Positions 16,850 through 25,217 are shown, numbered from the stretch's first letter. The stretch: 64,000 nt of DNA from Amycolatopsis orientalis DSM 43388 (GCF_000411975.1 NZ_ASXG01000124.1:93072-157071), one strand, 5' to 3'. Notes: generated by a model from the sequence alone, not told the origin. Numbers and translations: made by a program.

Positions 16850-17751
16850 GTTCCGGTCTCACTGCCGCCGCGCTCGGCGCACTCGCCGGGATCGCGGTCG
16901 TGTGTGTGATCCTGGCGCTGGTCCGCCCGGCTCCGCTCAACGTGGCCGCCGCGGTCGCCGAGCTGGACGACCGCGCCGCTCGTCACGCCGAGGGTGCTCC
17001 ACCGAGAAGCCGGTGGTCGACCCGGCTGGAGCGTCTCGCCGGCCACTCGGCTCGGTCATCGAGCCGTTGGTGGGGCATCCCCACTGCCGACCTCGACGTC
17101 CTCGACCAGACTCCCGAGCGCTACCTCGCCCGCCGCCTGGCCTGGGCCGGAGGCGCCACCGCGGGTGTCCTCGCGATCGCGGGGTTGGCGTGGTTCGGCG
17201 GCATCGGTCTTCCCATCACCGTGGCGGTGCTGGCAGCGGTGGTCGCCGCGCTGGCGGGGTCGCTGGTGCCGATGCTGGCGGTGCGGGAAGACGCTACCCG
17301 GGCACGGGAGGAGTTCCGCCGGGCCACCGCCGCCTACCTCGACCTGGTCGCCCAGGAACGGGCAACCGGACGCGCCCCGAGCCAAGCCCTCGCCGAAGCC
17401 GCCGCCGTGGCGGACTCCTGGGTGTTCGCCCGGATTAGCCGCACGCTCGGCCGGGCGATGCGCGCCGGACACACCCCGTGGGAAGCCTTGTCCCGGTTGG
17501 GAAAGCGAATGGGCGTGGTCGAACTTGCCGACCTGGCCGACATCCTCGCCACCGCCGCTGACGGCGCAGCCATCTACACCACCCTGATTGCCAAAGCTGG
17601 TGCGCTGCGTTCCGCCGCGCTGGCCGGTGACAAGGCCGACGCCAACGCGCGCTCCCAACGCCTCGCTCTGCCGGTGGCGCTGCTGCTGGTCGCGTTCCTG
17701 CTGCTGGCGATATTCCCGGCGCTCATCCGCCTGTTGACCGGGGGCACCTAG
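16846..17751 (+). CDS. tadC: TadC-like type II secretion F family membrane protein
   Basis: The protein has 301 residues. It has an N-terminal membrane segment, a central pair (GVLAIAGLAWFGGIGLPITV and the next helix) and a C-terminal segment (LALPVALLLVAFLLLAIFPA). The cytoplasmic domain carries YLDLVAQERATGRAPSQALA, characteristic of the GspF fold. The start ATG overlaps the tadB stop. It pairs with TadB at the membrane. Confidence 0.85.
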   Translation: MSSGLTAAALGALAGIAVVCVILALVRPAPLNVAAAVAELDDRAARHAEGAPPRSRWSTRLERLAGHSARSSSRWWGIPTADLDVLDQTPERYLARRLAWAGGATAGVLAIAGLAWFGGIGLPITVAVLAAVVAALAGSLVPMLAVREDATRAREEFRRATAAYLDLVAQERATGRAPSQALAEAAAVADSWVFARISRTLGRAMRAGHTPWEALSRLGKRMGVVELADLADILATAADGAAIYTTLIAKAGALRSAALAGDKADANARSQRLALPVALLLVAFLLLAIFPALIRLLTGGT

Positions 17752-17821
17752 CCGGAGCCACCGCAAGAGAATCGTTGCGGGACAACGCATTCCCGCCACT
17801 CAGCGAAGGAGTTGACCTCGG

Positions 17822-18091
17822 ATGACCAACACCATCCACGACATCGTCACCAGGGCGCGCCAACACTACGTGCGCCTGGGACTCGTGCTGACCGGCCTGG
17901 TGCTCGCCTGCGCCAGTGCCCTCGACAACCGGTGGGCGCGGATCCGGGCGTCCGGGGACCGGGGATCCGAATCCGTGGAGAAGGCCGTGCTGGTGGCCAT
18001 CGGCCTGGCTGTGGCAGTCGGACTGGGGTTCGCCATCCGTGCCCTCGTCACCCAACTTCAAGGCCAGCTCAAACCTCCCACGCAGCCGTGA
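17822..18091 (+). CDS. Flp-type pilin-like protein, 89 aa
   Basis: A good ribosome site (GAAGGAG) precedes ATG 17822. A class III prepilin cleavage pattern is visible near residue 47: DRG followed by SESVEKAVLVAIGLAVAVG. The glutamate at +5 after the glycine and the adjacent hydrophobic helix are hallmarks of type IV pilins. An earlier hydrophobic stretch at about residues 18-34 makes the pre-part longer than in classical Flp pilins, and the Glu-Tyr pair is missing. It is the best candidate for the major pilin in the locus and a substrate of the peptidase at 10381. Confidence 0.7.
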   Translation: MTNTIHDIVTRARQHYVRLGLVLTGLVLACASALDNRWARIRASGDRGSESVEKAVLVAIGLAVAVGLGFAIRALVTQLQGQLKPPTQP

Positions 18092-18139
18092 TCACCCGAG
18101 CCCGGTCTCGTAACGGAGTCAACAAACGGAGGAACCAGG

Positions 18140-18583
18140 ATGGCTACGACTGAGGAGATCGAACGTCGTGTCGCCGAGGCCGACGCCGCCCGCAGCGCGA
18201 AGCGATCCGCTGCCGCACAACGGATCGGCGAACTCGCCCAGCGCCGGACCGCGGTCGCAGAGCAACTGCGCGACATCGAGCGGGAACTCGGCGAGGCGCT
18301 CGCCGAGGCCACCGACGTCATCGGGATCGACGAGCTGGCGCGGTTTACCGACGTCCCGGCCGCGGATCTCACCCAATGGCTGGGCAGCCGGAAATCCAGC
18401 CGCCCCCAGCGAAAGAAGCCGAAGCCGACCGGCGGCACTTTGGGTGCGAAGAGCACTATAAGCCGGGGACCGTCCACAGGAGACGGACAGGCGGCGGACC
18501 AGGCATCCGTCAGGCGCGAACCTTCCGTGTCCCGTGGCGGCTCGGCGAGCGCGCCCGAGCCGGTTACCGCGGAGGTGGGGTGA
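18140..18583 (+). CDS. Coiled-coil protein of the Tad-like locus, unknown
   Basis: The protein has 147 residues. Residues 3-65 form a charged Ala/Glu/Arg helix (EEIERRVAEADAARSAKRSA and on) likely to be a coiled coil. Residues 65-85 contain a short HTH-like motif (GIDELARFTDVPAADLTQWL), and a disordered basic/Ser/Pro tail follows. It overlaps the next gene (GTGA). It could be a cytosolic regulator of pilus expression or a chaperone; no family was recognised. Confidence 0.6.
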   Translation: MATTEEIERRVAEADAARSAKRSAAAQRIGELAQRRTAVAEQLRDIERELGEALAEATDVIGIDELARFTDVPAADLTQWLGSRKSSRPQRKKPKPTGGTLGAKSTISRGPSTGDGQAADQASVRREPSVSRGGSASAPEPVTAEVG

Positions 18584-18996
18584 CGGTGTCCCGCCGTCTG
18601 GGTGAGGACACCGGGTCGGAATCGGTAGGGCTTGCCGTGCTGTTTCCCGTTGTCCTGCTGCTGATCCTCTCGGCGGTGCAGGGCGGGTTGTGGTGGTACG
18701 CGCACGCCGTCGCTGCCCAGGCAGCGCAGGCCGGAGTCGACGCCGGTCGCCCGGTCGGTGCCACCAAGATCACCGCGGTCGATGCCGCGCGCTCGTTCAC
18801 CACCCGAGCCGGAAGCGGCGTACTCACTGCCCCCGAGGTGCAGGCGGCAGTCACGGCGGAGACCGTCCGGGTCACTGTCGCGGGCACCGCCCCTCGTCTG
18901 CTTCCGATTCCGGGCTTGGATTTTCGCGTCGAAGCCAATGCGCAGGCGAGCAAGGAGCGGTTCACCGTGCCGCTGGCCGCCGGGAGTGGCTCGTGA
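18580..18996 (+). CDS. TadE-like pseudopilin
   Basis: The protein has 138 residues, GTG start after GGAGGTGG. A short N terminus ends in GSESVGLAVLFPVVLLLILS, a TadE-type pseudopilin motif with a hydrophobic helix, followed by a periplasm-like beta domain (VRVTVAGTAPRLLP). TadE/F proteins are processed by the same prepilin peptidase and form a minor part of the pilus machine. It overlaps its neighbours by four bases on both sides. Confidence 0.75.
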   Translation: MTVSRRLGEDTGSESVGLAVLFPVVLLLILSAVQGGLWWYAHAVAAQAAQAGVDAGRPVGATKITAVDAARSFTTRAGSGVLTAPEVQAAVTAETVRVTVAGTAPRLLPIPGLDFRVEANAQASKERFTVPLAAGSGS

Positions 18997-19448
18997 ACCA
19001 CAAAACCCGCTTCCGTCGACGTGGCGTCCGGTCGCGGCGGTGGAGTGATGCGGGCTCGGTCAGCGTCGAGGCTGCCGTGCTCGTGCCCGCCGTGCTCTTC
19101 GTCGGGCTGCTGATCGTCGCGGGCGCCCGCACCTCCTCGGCCCAGCAGGCGGTCGACAACGCCGCCACCGCCGCCGCGCGTGCCGCCTCGATCGCTCGCG
19201 GCCCGGCCGCGGCACAGCAGGCCGGAGCGGCGGTTGCCCGCGAACGGCTGGCGCGCGAGGGCATCACCTGCCGCGAGTCCAGCGTGTCCGTCGACGCCAG
19301 CCAGATTGCGGTCGGCCGCACCGGGCAGGTCCGGGCCAGCGTGACCTGCCGCGTTCCGCTCAGCGATCTCGCCCTCCCTGTCCCTGGCGACACCCGAGTC
19401 ACCGGTGCCTTCACCAGCCCGGTCGACCCGTATCGAGGCGTCCCATGA
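18993..19448 (+). CDS. TadE/TadF-like pseudopilin
   Basis: The protein has 151 residues. A basic start is followed by AGSVSVEAAVLVPAVLFVGL at about residues 20-39, the TadE-like processing region with Glu at +5 after the glycine. The helix then continues into an Ala-rich periplasmic coil (QQAVDNAATAAARAAS). A Cys pair (TCRESS and TCRVPL) may form a disulphide. Coupled by GTGA and ATGA overlaps to the genes on both sides. Confidence 0.75.
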   Translation: MNHKTRFRRRGVRSRRWSDAGSVSVEAAVLVPAVLFVGLLIVAGARTSSAQQAVDNAATAAARAASIARGPAAAQQAGAAVARERLAREGITCRESSVSVDASQIAVGRTGQVRASVTCRVPLSDLALPVPGDTRVTGAFTSPVDPYRGVP

Positions 19449-19858
19449 CTGCCCGAGCGACGCCGCGCGATGCCGGGTCGGTCAGTGTGATGGTCGCGGT
19501 CCTGGTGCCCGCGCTGCTGCTGGTGTTCGCGTTGGTGGTCGACGGCTCCGCGCGGCTGCGAGCGATCTCCCGCGCCGACGCGGTCGCGGCCGAGGCCGCC
19601 CGCGCGGCCAACACCGCTGTGGACACCCGCAGCCCGAGCGTCGGGGTCGACACCGCGACCGCAGCCCGCACCGCGGCCGACTATCTCACCCGCGCCGGAC
19701 ACCCCGGCCAGGTCACCATCACCGGACCCCGAGCAGTGCGGGTGACGGTCACGGTCACCGAGCCCACCACGATCGGCTTGCTCGGCGGCAGCGCGCAGGC
19801 CACCGGCACCGCGCTGGCCCAGCTCGGTGTCGGCACCCGAGACGGCGGCCTGCCGTGA
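19445..19858 (+). CDS. TadG-like / helicase-associated pilus protein, 137 aa
   Basis: The N terminus has the pseudopilin-like stretch AGSVSVMVAVLVPALLLVFA. The glutamate of the processing site is replaced by Met, so peptidase processing is uncertain. The rest (ARAANTAVDTRSPSVGVDTA) is typical of the short Rv3660c-neighbour TadE/G proteins of actinomycetes. It overlaps the large LysM-BTAD gene by four bases (GTGA). Confidence 0.7.
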   Translation: MTARATPRDAGSVSVMVAVLVPALLLVFALVVDGSARLRAISRADAVAAEAARAANTAVDTRSPSVGVDTATAARTAADYLTRAGHPGQVTITGPRAVRVTVTVTEPTTIGLLGGSAQATGTALAQLGVGTRDGGLP

Positions 19859-22815
19859 CCTCCCCGGCTGCCCAGCGGCTGCGCGGCATGCTTGCCGCGC
19901 TGGCGCTACTCGCCTTTATCGTCGGGATCCCTTGCGGACTCCTTGCACTCGGCGCCGATCCCGGCCGGCTGATTCCTGACCGCTGGCCAGATTCGGCTCC
20001 GATCAGCCAGTGGCCCGAGCGGATCTGGAACACCCTGCGGTGGGCGTGGATCACCGGCGACCTCGTCGTCGCCCTGGTGGTCGTCGTGGCGTGGGTGGGC
20101 TGGCTGCTGCTCACCCTGTCCGTCACGGCCGAAGTGATCCGCCAGACCCGGCGTGGCGTCCGTACCGCTCGTGGTGTGCTGGCCCGGGTTCCGAGCGGCC
20201 AGTGGATCGCCGGACTCGTCGCCGCAGCCCTCGTGCTGATCTCGTCGGGCACCGCCTCCGCCCTGCCCGCCACCGGAAGTCCCATCGTGGCGACCGCCCC
20301 GCACCGGCCTCCACATCAGACTTACGCCACCGCCGAGTCGGTATCGGAGCAGGCAGACTTGCCGGCACAGCCCCAGCCGAGCCGGAGCTGGGTGGACCCG
20401 TCCGCACGGCCGGACTGCCCCCGCATCACGGTGCACGAGGGAGACACGGTGTGGGGGCTGGCCGAGCACCACCTCGGCGACGGCCGCCGCTACCACGAAA
20501 TCGAACGCCTCAACGCCGACCACATCCCCAACGCCCACAAGCTGTATCCGCACGATGTGCTGCTCCTGCCACCGGATGCGGTGAACTTGCCCGCGGATGC
20601 CCTGGATGCCGGGGCGAGCTTGCGGACCGTGCCGGTGAAGCCCGGCGACACCCTCTCCGCCATCGCCGGTCGCGAACTCGGCGACGCCGATGCCTGGCCC
20701 GCGCTGTTCGAAGCCAACCGCGGGCTCCCACAATCCGACGGGCGCGTCCTGCGCAACCCCGACCAGCTCCTGCCCGGCTGGCAGATCCACCTCCCCGCCG
20801 CAGCACCAACCTCCGCCGCACCGGGACCACCGCCAGCGCCACCCAGTCCGACCCCACCTCCGCCCGCGCCGCCGAGCAGCTCACCCACAGCGCCAGCGCC
20901 ACCCACCAGCTCCCCGAGCCCCGGGCACGACCAGGGCACCCAGGCCGGCCAGAACACCCCGGTGCAGCTTCCCGGCGGTGGGCTGGTCGGGCTCGGCCTG
21001 GCGCTGAGCGTTGCGATCCTGCTCGTCCTCGCACGGCGGCGGCGGCGCGCTCGCCGCACCCCGACCGGCCGACTCACGCCAGCAGATCACCGCCCGGGGC
21101 CGCCTGATCCCGTGCAGCCCGGCTCGGTGGTCGCCACCCTCGATCACGCCGCGCAGCGCGCCCTATACCGCCACGGCACCGACCCGGACGAAGACGAGCA
21201 CGATCGCCACGATGCCCTCGCCCGCAGCATCGAGGTCGGCACCCTCGCGGCGGGGCGGCGACGGGTCTGGCCGCCGCCCGCGCCGGGCCTGACCGCTCAC
21301 ACCGGCACCAGCGCCCAGGTGCTGGACCTGGCGGCCATGGCCGGGCTCACGCTGACCGGCTCCGGTGCCGTGTCCGCCGCCCGCGCCGTGCTGGCCACCG
21401 TGCTGGCCGTCGACGCGCGCTACCCGGCCCACGCGCTGCTGGCCGACCCCGCCACCGCTGAGCTGATCGCCGGAGGCGCTGACCTGGCCGCGCTGCAGCA
21501 GACCCCGGGCGTCGAGGTCACCGACTGCGAGACCGCGGCGCTGGCGCGGCTACGCACCGAGCTCGCCCGCCGTACCCGGCTGCGCGACGACGACCAGCTC
21601 GACGCCGACCTCCACGGCGAAGAAGGCCCCCAGGAGCGGCTCGGCGAGAGCGCGGAGCTGGTGCCGCTGCTGTTGGTAGCAGCCCGCCCGTCTCCGCAGT
21701 ATCGGCGGGAATGGGCCACGATCGGCGACGAAGGCCGCGCGGTCGGCATCCACGCCCTGCTCCTGGGTGACGACCAGCTTCACGAGGCCGGCGACTTCAC
21801 GCAGCTGACCCTCGACGCCGACGGCACCATCGCCGCCGCGCACGGCCCCGGCACTGAATGGGTGGCCGGAGCACGCGCCGAAACCCTTACCCCGGCCGAA
21901 GCAGGCGAGATCTGGCACCTGCTGGCCGCCGCCCGCACACCTGCGCCCCGCCAACCCCACGACGACACCACCCGGGACGACTACTCGAAGGCGGACGACG
22001 CTCACGGCGACCGCGGCGCGGACTCCGATGCCGCTGCCAGTGCCCCGTACGACAAGGGACACGCCACGACAGCGTACGAGGATCAACCGGCTGTGGTGGT
22101 GCAGTTGCTCGGCGGTGTGCGCGTGCACGCCTGCGGCAGCCATGTCCGTGGGCTGCGTGCCCGAGCCCGGGAAATCCTGGCCTACCTCGCCGCCCACCAG
22201 CACGGCACCACCGCGGACACGCTGCGCGAGGCCGTCCTGCCCGACCAGCCCGCCGCGCGCCTGCACGAGGCCATCTCCTACGCCCGATCGGCCCTGCGGA
22301 AAGCCACCGGCGAGAACGAAGCGGTGTTCGTGGTCGCCGAATCCGGTCGCTACCGCCTCGACCCCGAGATCATCACCGCCGACGTGTGGACCGTGGAAGA
22401 CAGCCTCACCCGCGCCCGCACCACCAGCGACGCCGGCACCCGCCTGGACGCTCTACGCCGCCTCGTCCGCGTGTGCCGTGCCGGAGCACCGCTTCAGGGC
22501 GCACCATACTCGTGGGCCGAACCCGTGGCCGAGCACTGGCGCAGCCACACCGTCGACGCCCTGGTCGCCCTCGCCGGCGAGGTCCGCGAGACCAACCCCG
22601 ACGAGGCGCTCGACGCGCTCGCCGTCGCCACCACCTGGGACCCCTACACCGAAGCCCTCTACCGGCGCACCATCGCCCTGCAACGCGACCTCGGCCGCCT
22701 CGACGCCGCCCACACCACCTACCGGCGCCTGCAAGCCAATCTCCGCGATATCGACCTCGAACCCGATCCCGACACCACCGCGCTGCTCGATAAAGCACCT
22801 GTCCCGCAGCGATAA
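19855..22815 (+). CDS. Membrane LysM protein fused to a BTAD transcription-factor domain
   Basis: The protein has 986 residues, GTG start coupled to the previous stop. In order it has three N-terminal membrane segments (about 10-33, 67-90 and 118-140) and two LysM repeats: ITVHEGDTVWGLAEHHLGDG at about 192 and VPVKPGDTLSAIAGRELGDA at about 259. A Pro/Ser/Thr-rich linker at about 315-365, another membrane segment (VGLGLALSVAILLVLARRRR) and a 350-residue cytoplasmic region come next. It ends in a bacterial transcriptional activation domain at about 743-980, with an OmpR-like front (VQLLGGVRVHACGSHVRGL). LysM binds peptidoglycan and BTAD is found in SARP regulators. The architecture suggests envelope sensing linked to a cytoplasmic helical-repeat domain. 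Similar fusions are known in actinomycete conjugation/Tad loci; the signal is unknown. Confidence 0.8.
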   Translation: MTSPAAQRLRGMLAALALLAFIVGIPCGLLALGADPGRLIPDRWPDSAPISQWPERIWNTLRWAWITGDLVVALVVVVAWVGWLLLTLSVTAEVIRQTRRGVRTARGVLARVPSGQWIAGLVAAALVLISSGTASALPATGSPIVATAPHRPPHQTYATAESVSEQADLPAQPQPSRSWVDPSARPDCPRITVHEGDTVWGLAEHHLGDGRRYHEIERLNADHIPNAHKLYPHDVLLLPPDAVNLPADALDAGASLRTVPVKPGDTLSAIAGRELGDADAWPALFEANRGLPQSDGRVLRNPDQLLPGWQIHLPAAAPTSAAPGPPPAPPSPTPPPPAPPSSSPTAPAPPTSSPSPGHDQGTQAGQNTPVQLPGGGLVGLGLALSVAILLVLARRRRRARRTPTGRLTPADHRPGPPDPVQPGSVVATLDHAAQRALYRHGTDPDEDEHDRHDALARSIEVGTLAAGRRRVWPPPAPGLTAHTGTSAQVLDLAAMAGLTLTGSGAVSAARAVLATVLAVDARYPAHALLADPATAELIAGGADLAALQQTPGVEVTDCETAALARLRTELARRTRLRDDDQLDADLHGEEGPQERLGESAELVPLLLVAARPSPQYRREWATIGDEGRAVGIHALLLGDDQLHEAGDFTQLTLDADGTIAAAHGPGTEWVAGARAETLTPAEAGEIWHLLAAARTPAPRQPHDDTTRDDYSKADDAHGDRGADSDAAASAPYDKGHATTAYEDQPAVVVQLLGGVRVHACGSHVRGLRARAREILAYLAAHQHGTTADTLREAVLPDQPAARLHEAISYARSALRKATGENEAVFVVAESGRYRLDPEIITADVWTVEDSLTRARTTSDAGTRLDALRRLVRVCRAGAPLQGAPYSWAEPVAEHWRSHTVDALVALAGEVRETNPDEALDALAVATTWDPYTEALYRRTIALQRDLGRLDAAHTTYRRLQANLRDIDLEPDPDTTALLDKAPVPQR

Positions 22816-23069
22816 ATCGGCCGCTTCCGCTCTACATAAAGGTGTGCTCCACTCCGGTCCAGACCACAACGAAGGACCCAAACGCCGACAACCAGGCCCC
22901 GCAATGAGTAAGCACACGTTCCGTCGACACAATCACATGAAACCGCACCGGCGGACGAAAAGGGCTCACGCGCCCGCAATTCACCTCATTGCAACGAGGC
23001 CAGGTTTTCCGGCGGCCAGCTGCACCCGCAGGAGCCCATTCGAGGGCGGTGCAGCCGCGAAGGGGCGGT

Positions 23070-23144
23070 GTCGGTGGGGGGTCATCCGGGACGTCGTCCG
23101 GGACGTCGAAGGCACGTCATCTTAAGGATGACCCCCCCACCGAC
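23070..23144. repeat. Long interrupted inverted repeat with internal direct repeats
   Basis: GTCGGTGGGGGGTCATCC at 23070-23087 pairs with 23126-23144 apart from one extra C. The loop contains the direct repeat CCGGGACGTCG occurring twice. No T-tract follows, so it may be a structured RNA, a protein site or a T-less terminator for the LysM-BTAD gene upstream. Confidence 0.6.
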
Positions 23145-23276
23145 CCCCTTGCACTCCACAACACCGCAGCTCAGCCCGCCTTGCGCCATGAGGCCGACGA
23201 GCCAGACTGGTCACGATAACCACTCCGTATGGACCTCTCACCTGACATGCTGCTCACCTCCCTGCGGCTTTCGCCG

Positions 23277-23334
23277 TTGTTTTGTGTCGCATAATGCGAC
23301 ACAAAACAATTCCGCCGAAAAATGGCGGAATTGT
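23277..23334. repeat. Perfect 33-bp palindrome overlapping a second hairpin
   Basis: TTGTTTTGTGTCGCAT at 23277-23292 is the exact reverse complement of 23294-23309, with one central A. The right arm overlaps ACAATTCCGCC (23306-23316), which pairs exactly with 23324-23334 around a 7-base loop. Two adjoining perfect hairpins in a gene-free region are unlikely by chance and suggest a relaxase, Rep or regulator binding site. Confidence 0.65.
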
Positions 23335-23365
23335 GCGGCCATTCCTGCTGTCCACCCGCCTCCTA

Positions 23366-23410
23366 TGCGCGCCTGCGCGCGCCTGCGCGCGCCTGCGCGC
23401 GCATTCGCGC
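23366..23410. repeat. GC-rich 10-bp direct repeats
   Basis: The unit GCCTGCGCGC occurs three times exactly at 23371-23400, flanked by partial copies. Iteron-like tandem repeats next to long palindromes are seen in replication and transfer origins; a simple GC-rich microsatellite is the alternative. Confidence 0.6.
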
Positions 23411-23582
23411 ACGTCACGCGCCCGGCGCGGCTAGGCAAAAAACCCCGAAAAAGTCCGCGCCGGGCTATTGCGTGCCCTATCACACCGAGCTAGCGTGGAA
23501 ATATCAGCGGGAACGGAAACCGCAAAAACCGAACAACTCCGCATCCGCCCGAAATATGCCCGAACGACAAACGGGAAAACAC

Positions 23583-23930
23583 ATGAGCACATACGCCCAA
23601 TTTCTGACCGGGCTCAATGGCACCTGGCTCGGCACCCTGCAACGTGACAGCTACCCCGCGGGGGTGGCCGCGGTCGGCCCCGGGCGGCTAGCCCTGACCG
23701 CTACCGACCCCGACACCTTCCGCGACGCGGTCGAAGACCTCCTGGCCGTGTGGGAAGACGAGGGGCACGGCGCCGCGATCTACCCGCGGCATCGTGACGA
23801 CACCCCGCCGCTCGACACCGACTACGCCTACGCCTTCGACGGCGCGAAGGTTTGGATCCGGAAACCGGACCACACCTGGGTCCTCGCTGCTGACCACCCC
23901 GGCGTCAAGGCCGCACTAGGTCGCAAGTGA
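23583..23930 (+). CDS. Small unknown protein, paralogue family with YAYAFDGAKVW motif (115 aa)
   Basis: ATG 23583 opens a 115-residue protein (start MSTYAQFLTGLNGTWLGTLQ). The region around residues 80-92 (DYAYAFDGAKVWIRK) and the central ATDPDTFRDAVEDLLAVWED match the N-terminal domain of the protein at 26145 and partly that at 25625, so these are paralogues. No catalytic motif or membrane segment is visible. It is the first of a series of small genes separated by the GTCCACAGTGGAC palindrome. Small acidic proteins in this position on conjugative elements are often antirestriction or host-takeover factors; that is only an inference. Confidence 0.65.
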   Translation: MSTYAQFLTGLNGTWLGTLQRDSYPAGVAAVGPGRLALTATDPDTFRDAVEDLLAVWEDEGHGAAIYPRHRDDTPPLDTDYAYAFDGAKVWIRKPDHTWVLAADHPGVKAALGRK

Positions 23931-23957
23931 GTCCACAGTGGACAGTTAGGAGAAGTC

Positions 23958-24374
23958 ATGACGAAGATCATGTTCGACTACTTCCGGGTACTCGAAGGCT
24001 ACGAATTCGAGCCCGACGACAACGGCGAAACGTTCCGCAGCCCCGGCGGCCAGGTGTCGGTGACCATCACCGACCGCGAGGGCTCGCTCACCGTGACCGC
24101 GCTCACCGGCGACCGCGCCCGGCTGATCCGCTGGACCACCCTGATCAGCGGCGCGCCCGCCGAGGTGCTCGACGCCACCCTGCGCGCGGCCGAACCCGAA
24201 CTAGCCAACTACGTCCATAGTGGACGGACGACAGCGTCCGCGCGCCCCGGCCGACACTGGACCAACCAGGAAATCGTGGCGGCGCTGACCCGGATTGCCG
24301 ACCGCAGGTACCCGCGTGCGCACCCCCGTCCGCCCGCCGACCCAACCGGACAGATTTCAGCGCACGGCATCTGA
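23958..24374 (+). CDS. Small unknown protein, 138 aa
   Basis: ATG 23958 follows TTAGGAG and the 13-bp palindrome. The first 90 residues look like a compact alpha/beta domain (MFDYFRVLEGYEFEPDDNGE, later VSVTITDREGSLTVTALTGD). The tail contains HWTNQEIVAALTRIADRRYP, a helix pair. A degenerate palindrome copy lies inside the gene at 24213, and the codons beyond it are more basic and Pro-rich, as if a shorter gene had been extended. No family recognised. Confidence 0.6.
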   Translation: MTKIMFDYFRVLEGYEFEPDDNGETFRSPGGQVSVTITDREGSLTVTALTGDRARLIRWTTLISGAPAEVLDATLRAAEPELANYVHSGRTTASARPGRHWTNQEIVAALTRIADRRYPRAHPRPPADPTGQISAHGI

Positions 24375-24414
24375 ACCTATATGTCCACAGTGGACAGAAC
24401 GAGGTGTAGTAACC

Positions 24415-24657
24415 ATGAACGAGGCGTTCAAGGCCGGCATGAAGGCGCTCCGTGAGCACATGGCCCGCGAGGTCGAGAAGGCGCCCGTGCCACCGGACGA
24501 CGTGCTCGCCCGCACGATCACCCGGCGCGACGTCCGGCAGTACGACGTCTACTTCATTTGGGGGCCGGGTCGGGATATCGCTAGCCGGAACGATTGCGGG
24601 CACGGCTACTATCTGACCGATTCGTGCCCCGGCTGCGACGCCGACGACGACAACTAG
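24415..24657 (+). CDS. Small unknown protein with C-terminal Cys motif, 80 aa
   Basis: The protein starts MNEAFKAGMKALREHMAREV. It is helical and charged at the N terminus and ends in CGHGYYLTDSCPGCDADDD, a C-x-H...C-x-x-C arrangement that could bind one zinc. GAGGTG lies upstream, behind an exact 13-bp palindrome. Function unknown; a nucleic-acid or protein adaptor is conceivable. Confidence 0.55.
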   Translation: MNEAFKAGMKALREHMAREVEKAPVPPDDVLARTITRRDVRQYDVYFIWGPGRDIASRNDCGHGYYLTDSCPGCDADDDN

Positions 24658-24699
24658 ATAAGAGTCCACAGTGGACCAAAGCTAGAAGGGGCGGCACCG

Positions 24700-24864
24700 A
24701 TGACTACCGCGGAAAGCAGCGGCGCACCTGTAACCGCGGCCGACATCACCGACACCGTCATCCAAACCGTGCGCCTGCTGTGCGGGCACGAGTTTCGCTA
24801 CCGGATTACCGAACGCTGGCGGATTCCGGATTCGCGCGAATCGGCGTGGCATGGCGCTGTGTGA
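24700..24864 (+). CDS. Short ORF, likely N-terminal part of a frameshifted gene (54 aa)
   Basis: ATG 24700 follows GAAGGGG and an exact palindrome copy. The frame gives MTTAESSGAPVTAADITD and then LLCGHEFRYRITERWRIPDS before stopping at 24864. The next frame, open to 25217, continues with WRCVTCDPTGDTK. The halves together would make a CGH...CxxC zinc-ribbon-like protein, so a frameshift near 24830 is suspected. Confidence 0.35.
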   Translation: MTTAESSGAPVTAADITDTVIQTVRLLCGHEFRYRITERWRIPDSRESAWHGAV

Positions 24865-25217
24865 CGTGCGACCCGACCGGCGACACCAAACCGCGGATCG
24901 CTGCCGTGCACAACGCACCGGCGACCGATCACGCACCCGGGGTCTACCCGTGCGGGGCTCCGCTGCCGCGCACCCGGCGCGTGCCAACCCGGGACCTGCG
25001 CCGCGGGATGCAGCTCCTGCTGCCACACGTTGTGGACCTCGGGCGCCCGGTACGCACCGTCGCCCGTGTCACCGAGAACGGCATGGTCAACCAGCACGAC
25101 GAGCTGCTCGTCAATGTGCACTACGCCGAACCGGCCGACGAGAACTGGGGCGCCGCGAACAGCGGCTGCTGGAACTCGGAATGGTACGTCATCGAACCCG
25201 GCACGCCAGCGCGCTAG
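24846..25217 (+). CDS. Unknown protein, 123 aa, probably C-terminal part of the ORF at 24700
   Basis: GTG 24846 overlaps the end of the preceding short ORF but has no ribosome site. The protein has a CVTCDPTGDTK start, a central VARVTENGMVNQHDELLVNV and an aromatic end (NSGCWNSEWYVIEPG). Either it is translated by coupling, or the two ORFs are one gene broken by an indel (or joined by programmed frameshifting). No family recognised. Confidence 0.45.
   Translation: MAWRCVTCDPTGDTKPRIAAVHNAPATDHAPGVYPCGAPLPRTRRVPTRDLRRGMQLLLPHVVDLGRPVRTVARVTENGMVNQHDELLVNVHYAEPADENWGAANSGCWNSEWYVIEPGTPAR

Larger units (their letters stand above)
22816..23582. other. 767-bp gene-free region, candidate origin of replication or transfer
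   Basis: No convincing gene is present. It holds an 18-bp interrupted inverted repeat (23070-23144), a perfect 16-bp-arm palindrome overlapping a second 11-bp-arm hairpin (23277-23334) and three exact 10-bp GC-rich direct repeats (23371-23400). AT-rich spots (TTTTGTG, AAAAATGG) are embedded in very GC-rich DNA. Such an arrangement is typical of oriV/oriT regions, but no replication protein is adjacent, so this is inference. Confidence 0.5.

Noticed and set aside
23366-23410. Possible CRISPR-like repeats
   Set aside because: The unit is only 10 bases with no spacers and no cas genes nearby.
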